Source: Bipolaris cookei
Lineage: Eukaryota > Ascomycota > Dothideomycetes > Pleosporales > Pleosporaceae
Assembly (NCBI GenBank): GCA_002286855.1
Contig: NRSV01000066.1
Span: 121,939-185,938 of the forward strand
Length of the DNA: 64,000 nucleotides
Reading direction: 5' to 3'
Positions within the stretch are counted from its first letter, which is position 1; each line of letters starts with the position of its first letter. A program made the position numbers and the translations under genes. Below are positions 55,831 through 64,000 of this stretch, in pieces. The notes under the pieces are model-generated. The model was given only the letters and a program-made list of their open reading frames with translations, did not search any database and was not told where the DNA came from.

Positions 55831-55923
55831 TGTGAAGGGCTGCGCAAAGGTTGCCGATGCCCCTCACATTTTGTATTCGATGTTTGTTACCAGGCATCGG
55901 CAACCTTTGCGCAGCCCCTCACA
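55831..55923. repeat. 93-bp foldback at the right end of the composite element
   Basis: Arms 55,831-55,861 and about 55,893-55,923 are inverted copies (TGTGAAGGGCTGCGCAAAGG versus its reverse complement). They enclose a 31-bp centre that itself contains CATTTTGTATTCGAT, the inverse of a sequence lying just outside the left arm (ATCGAATACAAAATG, 55,819-55,833). The right arm doubles as the outer inverted end of the whole element. Confidence 0.8.
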
Positions 55924-56034
55924 CCCATGATAAATTCTGTTGACGAATTTCTGTTCTGATTCCTTACGCAACGTCTTGAGTCTTCATAGATAGTGTACGT
56001 AGCAATTCACCAACGCTTCCCAAAGCTTTTGAAC

Positions 56035-57563
56035 TTATGCTACTAACATCTCGTGACAGGTAGGTAGTATCTGAGTAAAGTCCTGGTGAGCGATAGATCT
56101 AGTGTTTGCGTACGAGGATCCCTTGAGTATCCAGGGCTCCTGTACTGCGACAATTTTGGCGTCTACTTTGATAGCTAGATTTAGCACGCTCTCGGTAGCA
56201 GGACTGCTTCTATTAACATTTATTTGTAGGATCTTTATCATCATAGTTAGCAGGGTTGCTCGCCCTAGTAGTCCTAGCTATAAGGATATCACAGCTAGGG
56301 CTATTTGCAGCGTGAGATTTGCCGCAGTCGGTACACTTAAATATAGTGTGGATGCAGGCTTCTCCTTTTGTGTTGCACGACTTGCATTTATGTAGGCTAG
56401 TGTGGTGAGCCTCACTGCAAATCTGACAGGTTGTTTTCGAGCACCTGGCCACTAGGTGACCAAAGCCTTGGTATTTTGAGTATTGCTTTGAGTTATTGAT
56501 AACTCTTAGCTTCTCTGCTCTTGGGCTCTCTCCTAGGATATAGAGCTTTCCTCTGATAGCCTTTTGAGCCTCCTCTTCTTTCGCAAAGGCCACGCAGGCG
56601 GAGCCAAAGTTTTGTTGTCCTCTCTTTGTCTCAGGAGTGAGCCAAAAGGGGGTTCCTACTACTTTAAGGCCTTTATTAAAGGTCTCGATCTCCCCCTTGA
56701 TGACCACTAGGTCGTGTTTCGTAGGTAGCTTGTGGACGACTACTTTAAACCACGAGGTAATAGGTTGCGCTGCCTTGAAGGCTACTAAATCTTTCCAGAT
56801 GTTCTGGTTTCCTAGTAGATACTTGGCCGTAAAGGTAGGCGTAGTAGTAACCACCTTATTACCCTTTGAGGACAGCGTGACTGAAACGACTACAGATGAT
56901 TGTACACCTCCTTTAGAGGTAAAGCCTTGGTTGAAGGCGTTTCTTAGCCTAGGGGCGTCAAAGGCAGCAGGGGCTCCTTGGTTGACTAGGATTAGCTGCC
57001 TATCCTTTAGACTAGGCTTTGCCTTTTGAGGTGTCTTCTTCTGTACAGCAGTCCACTATTGCTCCTTGTTTGCTGCCGCGACTGTAGCGTACGATATAGG
57101 CTGAGGCGGAGCAGCTGTCTGTCTATTTTCCTGTTGCTGGCTTGGTCGCGCAGGAGTGGGCTTCTCAAGACGGCGAACTTTGTCTCTAAGCTCCTTTGAG
57201 ACGTTAGAGAGTGAGGAGATTTGATCTCTTAGAATCACAGAGTTTTTTCTTGTTCACTCGGCCGTTTTCGGTGTAGTCTCTAAAGACTTCCACTAGGTCT
57301 GGCAGACTAGTCTGCCGGGTTGGATCGTTTTGAGTCAAGTTGGCTGCTTAGATTACTAGGTTTCTAGCAATCTCTAGGGCCTCTTCGATAGAGGTTTCCT
57401 TTGGTGTTTTACCCACTACGGGGTATCTTGGTAAAGCTCCCACAAATGGAGAGAAATTACTTCTTGTCCTTGTGTGGGTGGGCCTAGGAGGCTCCTCTGG
57501 CTGCCTACTAGGGCAGAGGGTAGAGGCCTCCTCACCCGTCTTAACTTCTGGATTATTATCCAT
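56035..57563 (-). pseudogene. Tad-like LINE: ORF1 and start of ORF2, inactivated
   Basis: ORF1 starts MDNNPEVKTGEEASTL at 57,563. Its parts are NFSPFVGALPRYP, a coiled-coil segment (QISSLSNVSKELRDKVRRLE), ISYATVAAANKEQ, an RNA-recognition-like segment (TSWFKVVVHKLPTKHDLVVIKG) and CCHC knuckles ending near ANSPSCDILIARTTRASNPANYDD. It is broken by TAA at 57,348, a frameshift near 57,245 and TAG at 57,056. ORF2 starts at 56,244 overlapping the ORF1 end and shows the first strand of the endonuclease (KILQINVNRSSPATE, IVAVQEPWI) before it stops at 56,035. The endonuclease remainder and reverse transcriptase are missing. Confidence 0.85.
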
Positions 57564-57616
57564 TAGTCGTTTGTTTCCTCCAAAGTCCTTAGAAGCAAGC
57601 CTTTTTTATTAACGTA

Positions 57617-59469
57617 CCTCACGGGTTCGTGGCCCACACGGGTTCGTGGCCCACGCTAGCTGTTGCCCTCACCAAAACCCCCTTCCCCGCCCTATAACAG
57701 CCCAACTTTGGCCAGTTTGATGCAAAAAAACACAAAATACTATTTAGAGGCTACTTCTGCTACATTCTTACACGTTCGCGCATTATGCCCAGTCCCATTG
57801 CACCGTCCACACCGCCGTTGAGATGGTTCACCCCCTTCAGCGCGCTTCTGCTTCTTTGACTTCTTCCCATCACTACGCACCCCAAAGTCCTGAAGAGCAG
57901 CCAAGCGCGCCCCATCTTCAACTGTTAAGGTCCCCTCTGCCTGAACCCGCTTTCTTTTGTGCGATTTTCATCGCGTTGCGGCCTCATTTGCTGCTTTAAG
58001 CTCAGCGATCTCCTTTTGCGCCAACACCAGCTTGTGCGCGATAATCGCTGCCCCCTTTGAGACCTTCTCAAAGGCCTCTACAATAGACGTTGGTGAACTA
58101 TTCGTATGCCTCTGAATCCTCTGCTTCACCAGCGTTGATTGCGACCCTAATTCTAGGGTATTACTAGGGGTTTGCGACACCCAGGGCTGGTTGTTGACAG
58201 GTAGGGGTGATGGAGTGCGCAGCTTGACATCAAGGGCGGATATAACCCGTTCTGGGTCAAATGGGACCAATCCAGCGCCTCGAAATCCTCCTTGGACATT
58301 GCTAGAAGTAAATGAGGCGTCAAAAGCCCGCTTAAAGCAAGATAGGAACTCTTGTTTGGTGATATGGCTGATCTGGCTACGCATGAGCGATTCGACTTGG
58401 CGCCCATAGGCCTGCTTCAAAGGGGCAAAACAGCCCACATCAAAAGGCTGTAAGAGGTGAGACGAGTGTGGAGGCATGCAAATAGTAACAATATTGTTAT
58501 CTTTGCAGTATTTTTGGAAATCCAGCGAGTTGTGACTCTCATGGCCGTCAATAATAAGTAGACGGAAGCCACCAACCTTTCTTGTCTTTGTATGCTCATC
58601 AAAGTGCTTTAGCCATGCAAGACCAAGCTCATTGGTCGTCCAGCCATTCTCAGAGACCCCAATAACCCAGTTCTGGGGTATATCGCCATCCTTGTACCAG
58701 CTTGAGAGGTGGTGGCGCGCCTTGAGTATGATGAAGGGCGGAATCGTCCACCCGGTCGCATTGATACCCTGGATGACTGTTGCCCACTCTCTGTTGCCAG
58801 GCTGGATAGTCTTTGGTCGTCCACGTCTCTCTGAAGCTGTAACAACAGCTCCAGGGGCAATCTGGCCCATCATAAAGCCGGTCTCGTCAAAATTGTACAT
58901 GTCGTCGTCCTGGATACCATACTTGGCTTTCATATTGGCTACCAGGTCAAACCAGGCTTGAATAGTCTCAGGATCCTCACAGAGAGCTCTCTTGTAGTCG
59001 TACTTGCGATTAAAACGCGTTGTAAGCTCAGGTCGACGTTTGACGAACGTACTGGGCCAGTTTTGACCAACCTGGTCCAAATTGCGCTCAGCGCGCAAGG
59101 AATTGGCCATATTAGCCACGTCTGCGAGCCGAGGGGGAAATCCACGCGTAACTAGCTCGAGTATATGCTTAACAACTACGTCCTCCTTAAGCTTAGTTAG
59201 ATTCTTTGATTTAAGCCAGCGATCTGCTTTTGGAGGTTGACCTGCGCGTCGACGGCTTAGTGTCTTACGAGGGACGTTAAAGATAGCTGCAGCGCGTCGC
59301 TCTGAGAGATTCGCGTCTTGTTTAAGAGCCTGAAGGGCAAGCTGTATCTGACATTCACTAGAGGGCTGTAACTGCTGTTGTTGTTGCGACATTAGGGTAG
59401 AGGGGGGGTTTTGGTGAGGGCAACAGCTAGCGTGGGCCACGAACCCGTGTGGGCCACGAACCCGTGAGG
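57617..59469 (-). mobile_element. Fot/pogo-type DNA transposon, structurally complete
   Basis: 1853 bp bounded by TA (57,615-57,616 and 59,470-59,471). Both ends share a long inverted repeat of about 65 bp beginning CCTCACGGGTTCGTGGCCCA and running to AACCCCC. Within each end a 17-bp unit ACGGGTTCGTGGCCCAC occurs twice. It encodes one transposase on the minus strand. It sits in LINE-like sequence on both sides. The two inverted repeats look essentially identical by eye, which suggests recent movement. Confidence 0.92.
57740..59392 (-). pseudogene. Pogo-type transposase with an in-frame stop before its zinc knuckle
   Basis: Frame from 59,392 (MSQQQQQLQPSSEC; an in-frame ATG at 59,440 lies within the inverted repeat). 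Order: psq-type helix-turn-helix (LSERRAAAIFNVPRKTLSRRRAG), CENP-B/Tc5 DNA-binding domain (LELVTRGFPPRLADVANMANSL), then the DDE domain with YNFDETGFMMG, LLIIDGHESHNS and MPPHSSHLLQPFDVGCFAPLK. The frame stops at TGA (57,968-57,970) after 474 residues. Read on in the same frame it continues 75 codons through SHKRKRVQAEGTLTVEDG to a zinc knuckle CGRCNGTGHNARTC and a natural stop at 57,740. The catalytic part is intact, so activity of the shorter product cannot be excluded. Confidence 0.85.
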
Positions 59470-59471
59470 TA

Positions 59472-59629
59472 CGTTATTATTTTTTTGGTTTTGGATTTCT
59501 TGTTGTATTTGAGCTTCGGCTTGCTCCTCGGTTCCTATTGGCTCTTCTAGCCTTGGCATTGAGGCCCAAGCTTTTGAGAGAAAATTCTCACAGGCGTGAG
59601 AAGTAGAAAAAAAGGTCTCTCTATTCTCT
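59472..59629 (-). other. LINE-like or unassigned transposon sequence between pogo and Copia
   Basis: The minus strand can be read through FLSKAWASMPRLEEPIGTEEQ and a Gln-rich stretch up to the pogo insertion point. This could be the 5' part of the LINE whose ORF1 continues left of the pogo element, with pogo inserted into it. Assignment is tentative. Confidence 0.35.
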
Positions 59630-61825
59630 CTACTGCGCAATAACGTCTTGGCTGCGGGTTTCACAAGTGGTGTTAATAAATTCCCCGTGGTCAGTTCTCC
59701 TAGTTCCGGTGGTCGATTCCGTATCTTTAATTCGGATGGCAAAAATGATTGTTGACGAGGCATCTGTAGCGCCGTAGAAATCTGGTTCTTTGAAGTCTTC
59801 GATGTGCGCTGTGTCGGTAGAGATAGAAGCATCGTAGTACAGTGCTCGATCCTTTGTGGAGTAAAGATAGTTAAGTATTTGGTAAGCAGCGTCGATATGC
59901 TGTTGTGAAGGATTGGTAAGGAATTCGGCCAACTTCGAATGCGCTTTTCGAATGCGCTTTTGAAATGTCAGGTCGTGTAGCAGTTGCAACATAGCCAATT
60001 GATCCGACTAGCTGTGCATATCTGTGTACATTCGCGTCATTTCTTGGCTGGTCTGAAGGGAGTAGTTCCTCGAGAGGAAGAGGAGTAGCTGGAGGCTTTG
60101 GGAATGACTTTGGCGATGGATATTTAGCGCTAAGCTTGCCGTAAGCTAATCGTGATAACCAGATTGATCCTGTTGATCTATCGCGATGTTTTTGTATTCT
60201 ACAGAAGGTGGGCAGTTCTCCAAGCGATCGGGTTTCATATCGATGACCGTTATAGCCTTTGACGTCAAGCTTGATAATATCGATTGCAACTGTTTCGAAT
60301 GGACGAGATACGCCACTTTCATGTCCCATACGACGAGAGATGATCTGATGAGCTTTGTTCTGTGAGCATTCTTCGCAGTCGATTGTACATGGTGCGGAGC
60401 CTGTAGGTGGTTGTTGGATGCTCCGAACGTTTTCTGCTAGATGGTCAATAGCATCACCGCCCGCATGTGCCACTAGAGTATGAAACTGAGGCTTGGTGAG
60501 CACTCGAGGTTTGAGTGGTTGAGTGGAGTACTGATACTTGCGTTGATTGGTTGCGAAAACTGCATATTGTGCTGATTGGATTGGTGGAGGTTGGGTGCGA
60601 TGCACGACTAGCCAATGACCTCCTAGCCAGGTAAGGCTTGTAACGTATTTGCGAGCATTGTTAAAAGCTCTATATAGGATGTTTCTTCCTGGGTCGAAGT
60701 GAACATTTGATGATGAGTTGTGATAGTGAGACTAGGCTAGTGAAGAAGGATTGAATCAGAGCTACGCGCTTAAGCGTTGTTGTCTTGATACCATGTGGTG
60801 TTGATATAGGTAGCTTGACTTTACCCCATGTCTCATTTTTCGTCTCAGTTCCTCCTGCGCGGACCACATCGTCGTCAGCTGAGCTTTCCGATTGAACTAT
60901 GCAGGGTTGTTGCAGATATAGACATTAGTAGCTAGATCTAACGTCCATAAGTAGATAAGCGGATATTGTTGGGATGCTCTCTGGTCGTTGAACGCGGAAG
61001 AGAAGACGGCATATGCTTCGTGCAGGGAATGACCAGCTAGTGGGTCTCCTGCATCGATTTCTATCGAATCGGAGTCTGACGCTTTACTATGCTTGCTGCC
61101 ATCCCTAGTCTTGTGCTTTTTAAAGCGTCGGTTTTTTCCCCGAATCTTGTTTAGTATCCCACGACTATTCTTAGCCTCAAAGTCAGTAATCTTCTTGGCT
61201 TTTTCAGGGTCGACGACGAATCCTCGTTGCTGAAGTGTTGTATCGATGTATGGATATTTACCCCAGGAGTGACTATCACCACAGAGGCAGAGCTTTGTTG
61301 GCTTATTTGCATCGTCTCTTGATCGTTTCTTATTGTTGTATGGAGACGGCTGGCCATTCACTGTCGCTCCAAAAGCACCTCCATGAATATTTGCCTTTCT
61401 TGAATAGGTGGTACGATAATAGCGCAGGTATTCGGCAAGAACAGTAGAGAGTTGAGATTGATGAGGTATTGATTTACTGCGATCTGCGTTTCAGTTCTCC
61501 TCAGCTTTGAATATATCGAGTGAGGCTCTGGCAGCGTATGCAGCGTCAACTTTCTTGATTGCTCGGAATCGGTATACTTCAAGTAGATCGAGTTGTTTTG
61601 CTCTGCCGTATGCTGTGAGAAACTCGTTGCACCAGTCTTCAATGTTCGATTGTTGAGCAAGTAGGATCTTCGCTGCTGCATAGTCTTTCTGTACTCGATA
61701 CTCCATTTCAGAAGTAATAGGCGAGAAGAGATCTTGTAGCGTCTTGATTTGATCGTAGATTGCCGCTTTGTCTTTGATATGATACAGTAGTTCCTGTTAT
61801 ATTGTCTTAGGACAAGTTGAAGCAT
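59630..61825 (-). pseudogene. Ty1/Copia retrotransposon relic
   Basis: Broken frames on the minus strand in Copia order. Gag (61,825-61,358: QKDYAAAKILLAQQSNIEDWCNEFLTAYGRAKQLDL) is followed by a degenerate zinc finger and protease (61,361-60,897: CLCGDSHSWGKYPYI, WTLDLATNVYICNN). Next come the pre-integrase zinc region (60,605 on: VAHAGGDAIDHLAENVRS, CEECSQNKAHQIISRRMG) and the first integrase strand (PFETVAIDIIKLDVKGYNGHR). After a deletion the RT end appears (RYAQLVGSIGYVATATRPDISKAHS, then HIDAAYQILNYLYSTKDRALYYD). Most of integrase and RT are gone. The protease has lost the usual Asp-Ser-Gly. A 13-bp duplication shifts the RT frame. Frames at 61,832-62,257 may be its leader or terminal repeat. 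Confidence 0.8.
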
Positions 61826-62257
61826 ACATTACTAACTTATCTCGAAGACGTCTGTGTTCTTTGATCTCTTTGTAATAGCTACTGCGATCTTGGTTATACT
61901 GCAGTAAGTCTTGCTGGGATGGTAGAGTTGCAGGTGATCCGTCGGCATTGACCGTGGGCGTTGGCCTAGCAGGCTGAACAGGCTTTTGTAGAGGATTAGG
62001 TGGTTGGTTAGTATTAATGTATTTCTAAACATCTCCTGCTTCGGCAATGCGTTTGACGACAAAGAACCAAAGCTCCTAATTGCTTTGTTCTTGGAGGATG
62101 ATGTCTGAGCGAACTGTGTGCATCGACATAGTTGGATAGGTAGGTAGTCAATTGATTGAAAAGATGTGTGGATTGGGCCGGGCCCATATATGTAAGCAGT
62201 TGAGTGTGTGTGTGTGTGAAGTATTGTGTATTCTCTTGTATGTGATACTAAGAGCAA

Positions 62258-62721
62258 GTTTAAATACAGCGTTATTAGTCAGTGAGTAACCACATGACTA
62301 TACATGGTACTTCTGGGCTTACAAATAGGTACTGTCCATCAACACCAACTTCAAGTTCTTCAGAATAGGTGTAATTTTAGCTGAATATATACAAATCCAT
62401 CCTAAGAAATCGATTGCAACTAGTGCGACGTCGTGCAGCCTACGCGCTATAGAGCTAGAAGCTGGTAAAGTANTTCCTGGATCAACACCAAAATTTTCTC
62501 GCAATTTTAGCGTATACAAGCTTTTCTCCAGGCTTTAAGGTATCGATAGCAGCAAGCGCAGCGTCAATTGGTTGCATTTTAGTTACGTTGTGGGTGATAA
62601 AGTGGATAGAATATTTGGTGGTTGAACAGCGATCCGGCGTTCTGCCGTCCGCGGCGTTTTAGCGTCCGGCACCTCTACCTAGCTGCTTACTAAGAAAAAG
62701 CTTAGTAAGAGCTTAGTGACA
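62258..62721. other. Transposon flank and probable LINE 5' leader
   Basis: Apart from the pogo-type fragment, the part from about 62,640 to 62,721 (GCGTTTTAGCGTCCGGCACC onward) is likely the 5' leader of the plus-strand LINE. The exact 5' end cannot be set without other copies. Confidence 0.4.
62319..62577 (-). pseudogene. N-terminal fragment of a second pogo-type transposase
   Basis: From an ATG at 62,577 the minus strand reads MQPIDAALAAIDTLKPGEKLVYAKIA and then, after a one-base frame change, FGVDPGXTLPASSSIARRLH. This resembles the helix-turn-helix start of Fot/pogo transposases (dAxxAI..KYGVxxxTL). A second, related copy of the opening motif (DVALVAIDFLGWICIYSAKI) follows. An undetermined base lies at 62,473. 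No catalytic domain is present. Confidence 0.5.
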
Positions 62722-64000
62722 ATGCCGCCCGAAAGGGACACTATACGAGTTAATACTCAAGAAAAAAGACAGGAAAGCCTAGGTCCAGGGGCTCAAATCG
62801 ACAGAGAAATGGACGTAGAGTCCCTACCAGCCACGCCAACCCAACCAGCCAGCCAAGCTAGCTTATTCGAGCTACCCATACTACCACCAAACAAACGCCA
62901 AGCCAACTTCTCACCAGAAGTAAACCAGCCAATCCGAACCCTATTCCCAAGCCAAAGCCAAAAGCCAACAGCTAAGAGCGCACGACAAGCAATCCAGTGG
63001 GCTAGAGACCTTATACTTCAGGCCTCTATAATGGCAGACTCTCACGTTGCCCAAAACAAGCTACTGGAGCTTCTTGACGTCTTTAGAGACTATACAGAAA
63101 CCGGCCGAGTAGCCTAAATTACAGAAAAGCTATCTGCTAAGCTAGCTTACCACTCAGCTACTCTAGCAAACGCCTCACAACAGGCAACAAAAACGCTTAA
63201 GCAAGCTACAACAGCAGCTTCTAAAGCTCAACCAACAGCTCAGCTAGCCCAAAAGCCAGCCCCAATCTCCTACGCTGCAATTGCAGCAAATAACGCAAAC
63301 CAAGCCTGGACGACAGTACAGCCAAAAAAGAAGCCAACAAAAACAACAAAACCAGTGGCCTACTACCAGATGCTACTAACTCTAGCAGAAGGCCAGCTAG
63401 CCAGCCCACTGCTATTTAGAAACAAAATCAACCAGGCCTTCCAAAAAGCTGGTATCAAAGGCCCAGTAGTTAAAGAAATTCGGACTACTAAGGAAAACAA
63501 TCTCATCCTCACTACAACAGAAGGATATTCAGGAGACTTTCTACTTCAGCAAATCAACGTCTGGGAGAGCCAGTTTGAAGTCAAAAAAGCACAGCCAATA
63601 GAGTCCTGGACGAAGCTAGTAATCCATAAAGTACCCACTACCTTCGAAGGTGCAGAAACGCTAGAGATTCTCCACACAGAAATCCCTACATATAACAAAG
63701 GGCAAGCTATTGTTGGCAACCCCCATTGGATCTCTAGAAGCTGGAAGAGCAAGCCAACAGGCACCATTGTTATTGCTTTTAAATCCGAAGAAGAAGCAAA
63801 GAAAATTGGCAGTAAAATTACAATTCTTGGCCAATCTCTCCCAGTAGAGAAATACCGCCAAATCCCACTAACTGCCCAATGCAGTAAGTGCCAAGGATTT
63901 GGACATAACTCTAGCAGGTGTAAAAACCTAGCTAGCTGCCAGTTCTGTGCTGAAAACCACTTAACTACGCAGCACCACTGCAGTATCTGCAAAACCAAAG
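62722..64000 (+). pseudogene. Tad-like LINE ORF1, second family, runs off the window
   Basis: Starts at ATG 62,722 (MPPERDTIRVNTQEKRQESL). After 131 codons an in-frame TAA at 63,115-63,117 follows GRVA, and the same frame stays open to the window end (about 294 more codons). It reads ISYAAIAANNANQAWTTVQ, TKLVIHKVPTTFEGAETLEI and CCHC motifs CSKCQGFGHNSSRC and CQFCAENH. It parallels ORF1 of the minus-strand LINE (shared VFRDYTExGRV and SYAxxAAxN) but is clearly a different family. The stop fits CAA to TAA. Codon use is strongly A/C-rich, unlike host genes. Confidence 0.85.

Larger units (their letters stand above)
51098..55923 (-). mobile_element. Composite element with 40-bp inverted ends holding a broken Gypsy retrotransposon
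   Basis: The outer ends, 51,098-51,137 and 55,884-55,923, are inverted copies differing at one position (TGTGAGAGGCTGCGCAAAGG versus TGTGAGGGGCTGCGCAAAGG, and so on). Inside, on the minus strand, are Gag, protease, reverse transcriptase and a chromodomain, in normal Ty3/Gypsy chromovirus order. RNase H and most of the integrase are missing and replaced by an hAT remnant on the other strand. No direct long terminal repeat was found. The flanks show no convincing target duplication. Whether the inverted ends belong to the Gypsy or to another element that captured it is unresolved. Confidence 0.65.

Overview
The window is nuclear DNA of a filamentous ascomycete. The evidence is short introns with GT..AG borders and CTAAC-type branch sites, a Zn2Cys6 regulator with a fungal-specific domain, a PTR2 transporter, a fungal Pho8-type phosphatase, and a PRP8 gene carrying an intein. 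Gene content and transposon types (Fot/pogo, Tad-like LINE, chromodomain Gypsy, Copia, hAT) fit a Dothideomycete, probably Pleosporales. That placement is inference, because no rRNA or marker search was possible.

Positions 1-50,600 are an ordinary gene-rich region. In order it holds: UGP1 (-, its 3' end lies outside the window), a tandem dihydroneopterin-aldolase-domain protein (-), STI1 co-chaperone (+), a bZIP factor (-), a MetX-like alpha/beta hydrolase (-), a 1328-aa protein of unknown function (+), an 1154-aa disordered protein (-), a medium-chain reductase (+), a cupin (+), a PTR2 peptide transporter (-), PRP8 (-) with an 834-residue intein, RPL34 (+), a Zn2Cys6 regulator (+), vacuolar alkaline phosphatase (-) and RNA polymerase III subunit RPC6 (-). 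These are mostly housekeeping genes with no operon-like logic. A 266-bp foldback MITE lies between the Zn2Cys6 gene and the phosphatase.

At 51,098 the sequence changes abruptly. A TRI12-type MFS transporter gene is cut off after about 112 codons, and the remaining 13 kb is nested transposon debris. It consists of a composite 4.8-kb element with 40-bp inverted ends containing a broken chromodomain Gypsy and an hAT remnant; a 5'-truncated-ORF2 LINE; a structurally complete 1.85-kb Fot/pogo element; a Copia relic; a second small pogo-type fragment; and the start of another LINE running off the right edge. Most of the in-frame stops in these elements can be explained by C-to-T changes at CpA, the pattern left by repeat-induced point mutation (RIP).

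The most notable items are the PRP8 intein with its unusually spaced endonuclease motifs, the inverted-end composite element, and the near-intact pogo element whose conserved C-terminal zinc knuckle lies behind a single in-frame stop. I found no clearly new multigene system.
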